The translations under genes and the position numbers were made by a program. From Salinactinospora qingdaonensis (GTDB taxonomy: Bacteria > Actinomycetota > Actinomycetes > Streptosporangiales > Streptosporangiaceae), in assembly GCF_039539445.1 (NCBI RefSeq), contig NZ_BAABDD010000002.1, positions 62,001 through 126,000 of the forward strand: 64,000 nt of DNA, given 5' to 3'. This document shows positions 53,516 through 60,807 of the stretch, in pieces. Numbering within the stretch: position 1 is the first letter of the stretch; every line of letters starts with the position of its first letter. A model generated the notes under the pieces. It saw nothing but the letters and a program-made list of their open reading frames with translations, ran no database searches and was not told where the DNA came from.

Positions 53516-54202
53516 GTGGGAGGCCGCCGTGGGTGGATCGTTGCGCTGGTCGTGCTGGTCGGCGGGGTCGCGGTGGGCCTGGCTTCATTGGGCGCCGACC
53601 GGGTCCCCTCCACCGCGCGGGAGTCCGGATTGGACCACCATACGCTGCCCGCCCTGCTCTACTTCGCTCTGGTCACATTGGTCGACACCTACCTCGGATG
53701 GTGTGTGATCCCGGTCTTGCTGGGCTATGGGGCCGTACGTTCGCCGGGGCGGGCGGCGGCCACCGGTGCGACGTTCGCGCTCGTGGCGCTCACCGCCTAC
53801 ACGGTCGCAAGACACATCGCGCTGGTGCACGACGCTCAGAAATTGGCGGCCCTCGACCTGCCGCCGAGCCCGACGCAGGTGCCCGATCCCAGCGTGCTGG
53901 ACACCGCCGTGGGGGTGGTGCTGTCCCCGCTGTTGGTGGTGGCCGTGGCCGGCGCCGTCCTCGGCGCCCTCGCCGGCTATCACGCCCGGCGGCTGCCGTT
54001 CCTGCTGCTCGTGCTGGCCGCGGCGGTCGCGGTGGACCTATGGCGGCGTACGAACACCCCGTGGCTGAGTATCGCCAACGGCGTCCCGAACGTGCTGCTG
54101 GTCGCGGCGGGGATCGTGGCGCTCGCCTGGACGGTGGTCGCGACCCTCCGGATGCACCGTGGCTCGTCCACCGCGTCCTCCGGCGCTCCTCGGCACCCCT
54201 GA
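53516..54202 (+). CDS. Unrecognised polytopic membrane protein
   Basis: A 228-residue protein with five or six membrane helices (WIVALVVLVGGVAVGLASLG, LLYFALVTLVDTYLGWCVIP, GATFALVALTAYTVARHIAL, LLVVAVAGAVLGALAGYHAR and later ones) and a Ser/Pro-rich tail. No family recognised. GTG 53516 is chosen because GGAGGGG lies 6 nt upstream; the frame is open to 53459. It stands between a repeat-rich region and a dispersed repeat copy, so it may be accessory. Confidence 0.68.
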   Translation: MGGRRGWIVALVVLVGGVAVGLASLGADRVPSTARESGLDHHTLPALLYFALVTLVDTYLGWCVIPVLLGYGAVRSPGRAAATGATFALVALTAYTVARHIALVHDAQKLAALDLPPSPTQVPDPSVLDTAVGVVLSPLLVVAVAGAVLGALAGYHARRLPFLLLVLAAAVAVDLWRRTNTPWLSIANGVPNVLLVAAGIVALAWTVVATLRMHRGSSTASSGAPRHP

Positions 54203-54282
54203 ACGGGCTGGTGTACTTGGTCAGCACGTTGGTGACAGTCGGCTGGTAGGGGGCCCGGCCGTCGAGTGCGGTGCGAGGGCTG

Positions 54283-54403
54283 TGGGGTTCTTCGTTCGCT
54301 CGTGCCTCGATCGCCGGCGATCTCGGCAGCCTGCGGAGCGGCAGCGGAGGCGCTTATCCGCGTGCGCCCACCGCCTGCTCCTCGCCGCCCGTCCAAAAAA
54401 CAG
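54283..54403 (+). repeat. Dispersed repeat, copy 1
   Basis: Starts TGGGGTTCTTCGTTCGCTCG, continues TGCCTCGATCGCCGG and CGATCTCGGCAGCCTGCGGA, and ends CCGCCCGTCCAAAAAACAG. The same start, core and end occur at 61343-61440. It lies in the gap between the membrane protein gene and hemC. Confidence 0.7.
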
Positions 54404-54474
54404 CCCCCAGCGCACAGCAGCGCTCCTGCGCCTTCCGTTACGGAGGCGCGGGGACGTGTTTCCGGGGGAGTGCT

Positions 54475-55485
54475 CTAGTGGGGGATGCCGTCGATGATGC
54501 CGCGTGCTCCCTTGCGCAGCAGGTCGGCGGCGACATAAGCGCCCAACTCGGTGGGCCGAGCAATGGAGTCCCATTCTTGGGAGTAGGCGAACCTGCCGCC
54601 TTCCCGAGTGAACACCATCCCCAGCAACGACAGTTGCCCGTCGGCTGTGGTGTGGGCATAGCCCGCAATCGGGGAGTTGCAGTGTCCGCGCAGCCCGTGC
54701 AGCATCGTGCGCTCGGCCGTGATATGGGTCCGGGTCGGAGAGTCGTCGAGCAGGCGGAGAAGTTCGACGGTCGCGGCGTCGGCGGTGCGGCACTGGAGAC
54801 CGATCACCCCGGAGCCCACCGCCGGACACATCACCTCCGGGGCGATGAGTTCACTCGCGCGGTGCTCCAAGCCCACCCGACGCAACCCCGAGAAGTTCAA
54901 CACGATCGCCTCGAACCGTTTCTCCTCATCCAGCCGGGCGATGCGCGTGTTGACATTGCCCCGCACCCGATCCACATGGAGGTCGGGGCGGTGCTTCAGC
55001 ATTTGGGCTTTGCGCCGCACCGCCGAGGTTCCGACGCGGGTGCCCGGCGGCATCTCTTCCAGACGTTGGTATTTCGAGCCTTCGCGTACCACCAAGACGT
55101 CGCGTACGTCCTCGCGTGGCAGGTAGGCCGCGAATGCGGTCCCTTCCGGTAGCGGGGTGTCGCCGGGCACGTCCTTCATGGCGTGTACGGCGATGTCGAT
55201 TCTGCCCATGAGCAGGTGCCGGTCGATTTCTTTGAGGAAGGCGCCTTTGCCGCCCAGCTCGGCGAGGTCGCCCATCCACCGGTCGCCGGAGGTTTGGATG
55301 CCCACGATCTCGGTGGGGAGGTCGGCGGTGTCGCTGATGAGGCGCTGTGCGAGGCGAGCTTGGGCCATCGCCATGGGGGAGGTGCGCGTTCCGATGCGCA
55401 GCGGGGGCCGGTCGGAAACCATGCGACCAAGGTAGGTGCTCACGGTTGCCGGTTCGCCGTGGGTGGGTACCAACTCGTCGGGCAT
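54475..55485 (-). CDS. hemC: Hydroxymethylbilane synthase (porphobilinogen deaminase)
   Basis: Polymerises four porphobilinogens in heme/corrin synthesis. The 336-residue protein has the N-terminal IGTRTSPMAMAQARL, catalytic-region ELGGKGAFLKEIDRHLL and HAMKDVPGD, the substrate-binding RGNVNTRIARLDE, and the dipyrromethane-cofactor cysteine in LRGHCNSPIAG (Cys269). ATG 55485 has GGAG about 11 nt upstream; ATG 55422 would give a standard-length protein. It is not in a hem operon: the flanks are repeats, a membrane protein and small accessory genes. A second, operon-borne hemC may exist elsewhere in the genome. Confidence 0.92.
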   Translation of the reverse strand: MPDELVPTHGEPATVSTYLGRMVSDRPPLRIGTRTSPMAMAQARLAQRLISDTADLPTEIVGIQTSGDRWMGDLAELGGKGAFLKEIDRHLLMGRIDIAVHAMKDVPGDTPLPEGTAFAAYLPREDVRDVLVVREGSKYQRLEEMPPGTRVGTSAVRRKAQMLKHRPDLHVDRVRGNVNTRIARLDEEKRFEAIVLNFSGLRRVGLEHRASELIAPEVMCPAVGSGVIGLQCRTADAATVELLRLLDDSPTRTHITAERTMLHGLRGHCNSPIAGYAHTTADGQLSLLGMVFTREGGRFAYSQEWDSIARPTELGAYVAADLLRKGARGIIDGIPH

Positions 55486-55600
55486 GAGGAGTGTTTCTCC
55501 AGTTCATCGCCGATAGCGCAGGGGCGCAGGGCATGTCCCTCGCCCGGTGGGTGAATGGTGCCGCCCGGCCTGGCCGCGGGGGCGGACCGGGCGGCGAGGA

Positions 55601-55635
55601 CGGTTTGGCCACGCCCCTCACCCGTGGCCAAACCG
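55601..55635. terminator. Hairpin between hemC and the upstream small gene
   Basis: A perfect 13-bp stem (55601-55613 with 55623-55635) and a 9-nt loop lie in the 236-bp gap. It probably ends transcription of the small minus-strand genes before hemC. Confidence 0.7.
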
Positions 55636-55721
55636 CCGGGGGCGGGCCGTCGGCTCCGTGGGGAAGGGCCCCGCGCGAACCTCGGGGCGGCCCCTTGCGG
55701 GCGGAGCCGAGTCGGCCCTGC

Positions 55722-55904
55722 TTACGACGGCTCTGGCGGGCCACACCACACCCACCGGCCGTCAAACTGCCGGTAGCGCCCCTGCGCTCCGGAGGGCTCC
55801 AGGCGAAACACCGCCCCCGTGGTTGCGTGATCAGCCAGGAAGTCCGGGCTGATCTCGAACTCGGCGCCGTCCAACGGGCCGCCGTGCAGCGTGATCGTGG
55901 GCAT
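55722..55904 (-). CDS. Small phage-like hypothetical protein
   Basis: A 60-residue protein starting MPTITLHGGPLDGAEFEI, a pattern (LHGGPLDG) seen in many short actinophage and mobile-element proteins of unknown role. It contains several tryptophans and tyrosines near the C-terminus (RYRQFDGRWVWCGPP). ATG 55904 has AGGAG upstream. It is the last of a minus-strand group of small accessory genes. Confidence 0.65.
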   Translation of the reverse strand: MPTITLHGGPLDGAEFEISPDFLADHATTGAVFRLEPSGAQGRYRQFDGRWVWCGPPEPS

Positions 55905-56052
55905 GTGCTCTCCTCTCCAAACAGGGGGTGTCCTCTCGGGAGGCAGCGGGCCGATACCGGTGGCCCACCGGCAGGCGCATCGCCGCCCCGCCTGGGCTGC
56001 TGTGGGGCCTGGTGTAGCCCGCGTCGCGGGCGCCGCAGCCACGGTCGTTTAG

Positions 56053-56623
56053 CTATGTGGCGCTGTCCCCGGTGACGACGTGCACGGCGCGCCCCCACCC
56101 GCCTCGGGTGGGGGCGCTGGTATTCATGTACCGCCCGCTCCAACAGTTCCCCCGAGCGGCGCACCCCCGGCTTACGGTGCAGCCCGGTATGGGCCATGAG
56201 GAACACCGGCTCATCGGGGGTGCCGGCCGTGTCGACCACGACGTGGCCGCCGCACAGGGCAGCCGTCACCCGCAACGGCGTGTAGCCGGCTTGTTCGGCC
56301 GCCTCCTGGCGCAGCTCCTCGACATGGTCAGCGAGGTGTTCGAGGAGCCAGTCCGGGGCCGAGAACAGGTCGTGGAACGCGGTCAGCTCATCGACGCTGA
56401 CGGTGACCGCGTCGATGCGTTCCAGCACCCGCTCGAAATGGTGGAGACAGTCCACGATCGGGGCGATGCCGGCGCGGATCTCGTCGGGGGTGGCGTATCG
56501 GGTCGGCGGGTTGTGATGCTGCTCTTCCTCGTTTTCCCAGCTCGCGGGGGCGGGCTGGGGCTGGTAGTCCTCGACGAGGACGGCGAGGGTGCAGGCCAGG
56601 CGCAGGATCGGGTCACACATCAT
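56053..56623 (-). CDS. Hypothetical protein with apparent 3' frameshift
   Basis: The reading frame from ATG 56623 (GGAGA upstream) gives an acidic, helical protein (LVEDYQPQPAPASWENEEEQ, YATPDEIRAGIAPIVDCLHH, LLEHLADHVEELRQEAAEQA) of unknown family. Near 56110 the frame turns arginine-rich and then runs on without a stop into the hemC region, which is not credible. Shifting by one base there gives GGWGRAVHVVTGDSAT and a TAG at 56053. A one-base insertion in a G-rich run is therefore likely, so the protein would originally have had about 190 residues. Confidence 0.55.
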
Positions 56624-56781
56624 GTCTCCAGAAGGGGGCGAGGAGCTGCCCCACCCCAGGGTTCGCAGGGCGGCCATCCCTGGGGGGGAGCTGTCTATGG
56701 GGCGCCGCCCCCGGGCGGGCCTTCCCTACCCGCTAGTCCCGGAGGCGGCGCCGAGCCGGTCGACACCTGAATCCGGCTGTT

Positions 56782-56816
56782 CGGGCAGCAGTGAGGTTTC
56801 CCCTCGCTGCTGCCCG
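56782..56816 (-). terminator. Hairpin after the 96-residue gene
   Basis: A 15-bp stem with one T-G pair (56782-56796 with 56802-56816) and a 5-nt loop lies about 70 bp downstream of the stop at 56886. A second, long-looped inverted repeat (56822-56833 with 56871-56882) precedes it. Confidence 0.7.
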
Positions 56817-56885
56817 GTGGTGGGCCGCCCGCCGTGTCTCGTGACTCCGGGGGAGGAGTGGTGGACAGCAGGCGGGCGGCCCGGT

Positions 56886-57176
56886 CTAGTAGGTACTCAT
56901 CCACGACGTGTCTGGCTCGGTGGCGAGCAGCGCCCGTTCCTTGGGGTTGTCGAGGAGCCGCGCCGCCTGGAGCAGGGCCTCCCCGAGGCGGCGTGCCACG
57001 TCGACGGAGTTCTTCTCGGTTTCGGCTGAGGGCTGGAACACCAGCGGTTTCCGGTCTCTGCCCATGTGGACCACGACGGTGGTACCGGCCAGCTCGGTGC
57101 GGATCGCGCCGGGCTCTGCCATGCGGGCGAGTTGCTCGCGCGTGAACGAGGGCTGGAAGGGGTGGCCGCGCGTCAC
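56886..57176 (-). CDS. Small hypothetical protein of the accessory locus
   Basis: A 96-residue protein (VTRGHPFQPSFTREQLARMA and VVVHMGRDRKPLVFQPSAET, then a helical C-terminus ARRLGEALLQAARLLDNPK). No family recognised. GTG 57176 is preferred: its GTGA would overlap the stop of the upstream gene once that gene's frameshift is corrected, and the residues before it are arginine/proline-rich shadow sequence. Confidence 0.6.
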   Translation of the reverse strand: MTRGHPFQPSFTREQLARMAEPGAIRTELAGTTVVVHMGRDRKPLVFQPSAETEKNSVDVARRLGEALLQAARLLDNPKERALLATEPDTSWMSTY

Positions 57177-57537
57177 AGCCGCTCCAGCCGGTCGAGCACA
57201 CGAGGCGCAGGACCTCCAGTGAGGGGCGGCCCTGGCACGCCTGATGGATCTGGGAGAGCGGCGGGTCTTCCAACGCGGCGGCCATCTCGGCGGCGGTGTC
57301 GACGTGGATCGTGGGGGCGTAGCCGTCGTCACGCCGATTGTTGGCGACATAGCCGGCAGGGCTGCCGTCGCGGTCGCGGGTGCGGTAGAGGCGCCACCGA
57401 TGACCGAACCGGCCGATCAGATGGGGCAGGTCAGCCGATTCGGCGTCACGCTGGTGCGCAAGCGTGCGATCATGATTCCGCTCGGTGGTTGCCGCTAGTG
57501 ATGTGCATGACGCGGACGGTAGGGACACACGTGTCAT
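57173..57537 (-). CDS. Hypothetical protein with apparent frameshift in its last codons
   Basis: From ATG 57537 the protein reads through TLAHQRDAESADLPHLIGRF, WRLYRTRDRDGSPAGYVANN and PTIHVDTAAEMAAALEDPPL, then SQIHQACQGRPSLEVL, about 110 residues; a type often found beside actinobacterial DUF397 loci, function unknown. After SLEVL the frame stays open into shadow sequence to 56695. Restoring one missing base near 57205 gives RVLDRLERL and a TGA at 57173 that overlaps the GTG of the next gene by 4 nt. Deletion of one base, or a sequencing error, is the simplest reading. Confidence 0.55.
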
Positions 57538-57600
57538 AGACACCCTCTCGGGTTGGGCCGCTGAAGCGGCGATGTGGATGAATGCTCTCCCAGGGTGCAT

Positions 57601-57641
57601 GCTTCAATTTGAAGCGTCAAGATGAACACTTCAAATTGATG
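57601..57641. promoter_or_regulatory. Twin palindromic operator between divergent genes
   Basis: GCTTCAATTTGAAGC (57601-57615) is a perfect palindrome; CTTCAAATTGATG (57629-57641) is a near copy, 27 bp away centre to centre. They lie between the HTH regulator and the divergent small-gene group, as expected for a binding site of that regulator. Confidence 0.55.
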
Positions 57642-57705
57642 GAAATGTCCAAGTTTTCGGGAGACGTATGATCAGCACGCCAGCATGTATCGACCAGAGG
57701 CGGAT

Positions 57706-58551
57706 ATGAGGCAGAGCCCTACTGTGCGCAAACGTCGTCTCGCAGCAGAGTTGCGCCGCATGCGCGAGGCTGCCGGCTACACCGTGGATCAAGCCCGTAA
57801 AGATCTCCGCTGGTCCACAGGGCGCCTCAACAAAATGGAGGCAGGTTCCTCCAGACCAGATCCGAGCGCGCTCAAGGACTTGATGAACCTTTACGGCGTC
57901 ACTAGCCCAGAGCGCCGGGAGGCGATACTTGCGCTGGGACGCCAATCGAAGGAGCGTGGCTGGTGGGACACCTATAGTGACGTGCTGCCTGACAGCTATA
58001 TCGGTTTCGAAGCCGAAGCCTCAGCTATCAGCACGTTTCAACCGACTGTCATCCCTGGCCTGCTCCAGACCGCGGACTATGCGGCTATGAGCGCTCGGAT
58101 TGCTCTTACCCGTACTGACGCCCAAGTGGATCGGATCGTATCCGCACGGCTGGAACGACAGCAGCTCCTCGACTCTGACGATCCACCAGAGTTCCATGCC
58201 GTGATCAGTGAGGATGTGCTGGTCCGGCTATGGCACACCAACACGTCGCTAGCACAGCAGCAGGTGGAACACCTCATCACGATGGCGGAAGCCCCGAACA
58301 ACACCGTCACTATCCAGATCCACCCACATACGGCGGGAATGTACGCTGCGACCTTTGGGGCCATGGTCATACTTGACTACACGAACGAGCTTGATCCCAG
58401 CATCGTCTACCTGGAAACGCGCTCCGAAGGGCTGTATGTGGAGGAACCCACCCATGTGGCAGCCTATCGGCAGGCGTTCGACCACGTCAGTATGGACGCA
58501 TTATCCAAGGCTGGGTCGATCGAGCTGATGGAGAAGATCATCAACAAGTGA
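57706..58551 (+). CDS. XRE-type HTH regulator with DUF5753-like domain (Scr1 family)
   Basis: A 281-residue regulator. The N-terminal HTH is LAAELRRMREAAGYTVDQAR and STGRLNKMEAGSSRPDP; the rest matches the DUF5753 ligand/partner domain (STFQPTVIPGLLQTADYAAM, FHAVISEDVLVRLWH). These genes are paired with DUF397 partners in actinobacteria; some pairs (Scr1/Scr2 in Streptomyces) behave like toxin-antitoxin or developmental switches. ATG 57706 is chosen over ATG 57685 by its AGAGGCGG upstream. The DUF397 gene follows 6 bp downstream. GC content is lower than in flanking genes, suggesting transfer. Confidence 0.88.
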   Translation: MRQSPTVRKRRLAAELRRMREAAGYTVDQARKDLRWSTGRLNKMEAGSSRPDPSALKDLMNLYGVTSPERREAILALGRQSKERGWWDTYSDVLPDSYIGFEAEASAISTFQPTVIPGLLQTADYAAMSARIALTRTDAQVDRIVSARLERQQLLDSDDPPEFHAVISEDVLVRLWHTNTSLAQQQVEHLITMAEAPNNTVTIQIHPHTAGMYAATFGAMVILDYTNELDPSIVYLETRSEGLYVEEPTHVAAYRQAFDHVSMDALSKAGSIELMEKIINK

Positions 58552-58557
58552 GGAAGA

Positions 58558-58746
58558 ATGCATTCATCCGAATTGAAATTCCGCAAGTCTAGCTACAGCG
58601 CTGGTGCTTCTGAGTGTGTCGAGGTTGCTGCCCTGCCCTTCGGCGCAGCCATGCGTGACTCGAAGCATTCGGAACTGGGGCATCTGACATTCGACGCTTC
58701 TGAGTGGCGCGCTTTTCTCGCTGAGGTGACCCAGTCGAGGCTATAG
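58558..58746 (+). CDS. DUF397 family protein
   Basis: A 62-residue DUF397 protein with the family pattern FRKSSYSAGASECVEVA, VAALPFGAAMRDSKH and DASEWRAFLAEV. DUF397 proteins partner with the preceding DUF5753-type regulators. ATG 58558 has GAGGAAG immediately upstream and the pair is surely one transcript. A terminator follows 11 bp after the stop. Confidence 0.92.
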   Translation: MHSSELKFRKSSYSAGASECVEVAALPFGAAMRDSKHSELGHLTFDASEWRAFLAEVTQSRL

Positions 58747-58756
58747 GCCAAAAAGA

Positions 58757-58787
58757 CGAACTCCCGGCGGTGACCGCCGGGAGTTCG
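58757..58787. terminator. Terminator after the DUF397 gene
   Basis: Fifteen-base perfectly complementary arms (58757-58771 with 58773-58787) form a hairpin of at least 13 bp with a small loop, just after the stop codon. It also faces the convergent methyltransferase gene. Confidence 0.85.
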
Positions 58788-58816
58788 CTGCATTCATCCG
58801 CTGTCATCATACAGCA

Positions 58817-60007
58817 TCATAGGGAGATGCTGAGGTGAGCAAGGGCGTCACCTGAGTATGAGGTGGTCGGGGTGTCGACCCACAAGGTGTGCTGTCCCTC
58901 TGGGGTGACGGTGAGTCCGAGCCGGTCGCGGCCGGGGCAGCCTGCGGTTTCCCACGCTTGGCGGGCAGCGCCGATCTCGGCCCACAGGTCGCGAGGGCCG
59001 TGCCACACGGACTCATACTCGCTGGCGTAAGGGACGTATTCGCCTAGCGCCCATGAGCGGGAGCCGTCGCGGTCGAACACGTAGATGCTGGCCTCCCCCG
59101 AGTCGTCCTGCGCTTCATAGACCACGTAGTCGACGCCGGGCACGAGCACACCGACAGTGGTCTCCCAGCCCGCATCCCGCTCGGCGATGATCCTCGGGTT
59201 CACGGTGATCCGAGCAGGGGTCGTTTCGTCGGTGTCGACGTCGATGAACACGCCGGCACCCCCGAGAGCGGTGCGCTGCCCGCGCAGCCACATGAACGGC
59301 GCGTCGCCGACGATCCGCCCGTGCGCCGCGTCGTTGGCCACCAGCAGTCGCAGCAGGACCGGTTCCGTGAACCCGGTGCCCCACGGCGCGACGACCACTC
59401 CGCCAGGGGGTGTCTGCTGTATCCAGGCTGGGGGCACGTGGCGGGCGGCGACGGTGGCCAACACCCGGTCGAACGGCGCCCGCTCGGGGGCGCCGGCCGC
59501 GCCGTCACCCACCAGGAGAGTGGGCTTGTAGCCGAGACTGTGGAGGGTTTCTCGCGCCTGGGCGGCCACATCTTCGTCGACCTCGATCGAGACCACGTTG
59601 TCCTCGCCTAACCGCTCGCACAACAGCGCGGTGTTGTAGCCGGTGCCGGTGCCGATCTCCAGCACCCGCTCGTCGTCGCGGAGATCGAGGGGCTGAAGCA
59701 TGGTGACGACGAGTGAGGGTTGGGAGATGCTGTTGGTCGGGACCCGCCCGCGCCCGTCCGTGCCGGTAGGGTGGCCGTCGTCGACCTGGGTGACGATCGC
59801 GTAATCAGCGTAGACGTCATGCTCCCACTCGGCAGCGGTGCGGTCGCGGGGGGAGCGCCATCCGTCGTCGTCGCGTGGCCAAATCGTGGCGGGGATAAAG
59901 GAACGGCGGGGCACCCGCCGCACCGCGTGTTCCCACCCAGGGTCGGTGAGAACGCCCCGCTCGAGGAGGCTGTCGGCGAGCCGGTCAGGGCCGGAGGGGA
60001 AAGTCAT
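58817..60007 (-). CDS. PCMT-like (protein L-isoaspartyl) O-methyltransferase
   Basis: A 396-residue SAM-dependent methyltransferase related to protein isoaspartyl methyltransferase. The N-terminal region has RRVPRRSFIPATIW and NSISQPSLVVTMLQPL (PIMT-type substrate loop), the SAM motif VLEIGTGTGYNTALL, and VVSIEVDEDVAAQAR. About 150 extra C-terminal residues distinguish it from house-keeping PIMT and resemble the enzymes encoded in RiPP clusters (lanthipeptide, graspetide and imiditide types) that methylate a precursor aspartate. ATG 60007 overlaps the TGA of a small basic peptide gene (ATGA). An in-frame ATG at 60178 with GGAAGG could extend it by 57 residues. Confidence 0.85.
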   Translation of the reverse strand: MTFPSGPDRLADSLLERGVLTDPGWEHAVRRVPRRSFIPATIWPRDDDGWRSPRDRTAAEWEHDVYADYAIVTQVDDGHPTGTDGRGRVPTNSISQPSLVVTMLQPLDLRDDERVLEIGTGTGYNTALLCERLGEDNVVSIEVDEDVAAQARETLHSLGYKPTLLVGDGAAGAPERAPFDRVLATVAARHVPPAWIQQTPPGGVVVAPWGTGFTEPVLLRLLVANDAAHGRIVGDAPFMWLRGQRTALGGAGVFIDVDTDETTPARITVNPRIIAERDAGWETTVGVLVPGVDYVVYEAQDDSGEASIYVFDRDGSRSWALGEYVPYASEYESVWHGPRDLWAEIGAARQAWETAGCPGRDRLGLTVTPEGQHTLWVDTPTTSYSGDALAHLSISL

Positions 60008-60195
60008 TTCCGTTTGCCCTTGTTCTGGCCGTCTTGTTCTTGGCCATCTTGGGAGGGTTTGATGCGCTCGCTGCCGCCGTGTTTTTGGCTCTCGGTACCG
60101 TCCGCGAGTGGAGCCTCCCCGTCCCTTGTCCTCGGAACCGGGCTTGCCGTGTTTCCCGCCGCCTTTGTCTTCGCCCATCGGGGGGCCTTCCTCAC
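60004..60195 (-). CDS. Candidate basic Asp-Gly-rich precursor peptide
   Basis: A small frame whose TGA overlaps the methyltransferase ATG. The C-terminal half (DGEAPLADGTESQKHGG then SERIKPSQDGQEQDGQNKGK ending RK) has GC-rich wobble positions, unlike the other frames there, supporting coding. It contains four Asp-Gly pairs, two in a QDGQ repeat, and a basic end. The start is unsure: GTG 60195 downstream of a possible promoter (TATATT with GTGACG 17 bp before it), ATG 60270 with GAGGA (88 residues), or ATG 60178 in the other frame joined by a frameshift. Function as modified peptide is inference from the partner gene. Confidence 0.45.
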   Translation of the reverse strand: MRKAPRWAKTKAAGNTASPVPRTRDGEAPLADGTESQKHGGSERIKPSQDGQEQDGQNKGKRK

Positions 60196-60434
60196 CAGGG
60201 GGTTCTTCAAGGAAATATAACCCTGTGTATTATGTTCGTCACTTGGAGTTGCCGAGTGTGGCCAAATCATTGTCTGCTCGTCCTCAACTGGGCCGTTGCC
60301 GCGGCCGTTGTATGGAGAGCGGGTGCGCACCACGAGAGCGAAGAGGCGACGGGGAGCCCCAGCCGGTCGCGGGTGGGGATAGGCCGCGGGGCGCGGGAGG
60401 CTGGTGTGGACACCCGGTAATGGCCGTGACACAC

Positions 60435-60459
60435 TTCTCCCCTGTATGCGAGGGGAGAA
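60435..60459 (+). promoter_or_regulatory. Hairpin masking the ribosome binding site of the 60461 gene
   Basis: TTCTCCCCT (60435-60443) pairs perfectly with AGGGGAGAA (60451-60459) around a 7-nt loop. The right arm is the ribosome binding site of the gene that starts at 60461, so translation should be low while the 9-bp stem holds. Confidence 0.6.
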
Positions 60460-60460
60460 A

Positions 60461-60676
60461 ATGAATACCACCTGGGAGTGTTGCGCACTCACAGACTGTC
60501 CATGGTGCAGCCGTGACGATCTACCGTGCCACCACTGTGACGGGACCGGCCGGTGGGCCCCCATGCAGCCGGTCAAAGTCGACGAGGGAGCCGTCCGCTG
60601 GCAACGCATCGCGGACACGTGCCGAATGTGCACCGGGACCGGAAAAGAGCACGGCTACATCCCGGTGTCGCTGTAG
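60461..60676 (+). CDS. Small zinc-finger protein with DnaJ-like CxxCxGTG motifs
   Basis: A 71-residue cysteine-rich protein. CHHCDGTG and CRMCTGTG are the repeats of DnaJ-type zinc fingers, and ECCALTDCPWC adds more ligands at the N-terminus. Such short proteins are common in actinobacterial mobile regions and phages; function unknown. ATG 60461 has a strong AGGGGAG site that is locked in a hairpin. Divergent from the peptide/methyltransferase pair. Confidence 0.75.
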   Translation: MNTTWECCALTDCPWCSRDDLPCHHCDGTGRWAPMQPVKVDEGAVRWQRIADTCRMCTGTGKEHGYIPVSL

Positions 60677-60723
60677 CCTCGGAGCCTCCCATGGGGCTCC
60701 GAGGAATTCACCCAGTTATCCGA

Positions 60724-60807
60724 TTACCCCCGTTTGCCGCACTTCTCGCACACGGTAGTGGTGCCTGGGTTCACATGCCCGCATGAACACCGCCACTCCA
60801 GATCCTC
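60724..60807 (-). pseudogene. Displaced zinc-ribbon C-terminus
   Basis: EDLEWRCSCGHVNPGTTT and VCEKCGKRG form a clear two-CxxC zinc ribbon ending at a stop, but no start codon in this frame precedes it sensibly. It begins exactly where the upstream 141-residue frame stops, so it is probably the original C-terminus of that gene, separated by a frameshift. Confidence 0.45.

Noticed and set aside
54926..56052. Continuation of the 56623 protein into a 583-residue frame overlapping hemC
   Set aside because: Composition turns to Arg/Pro/Gly shadow type and it overlaps the clear hemC coding frame on the same strand.
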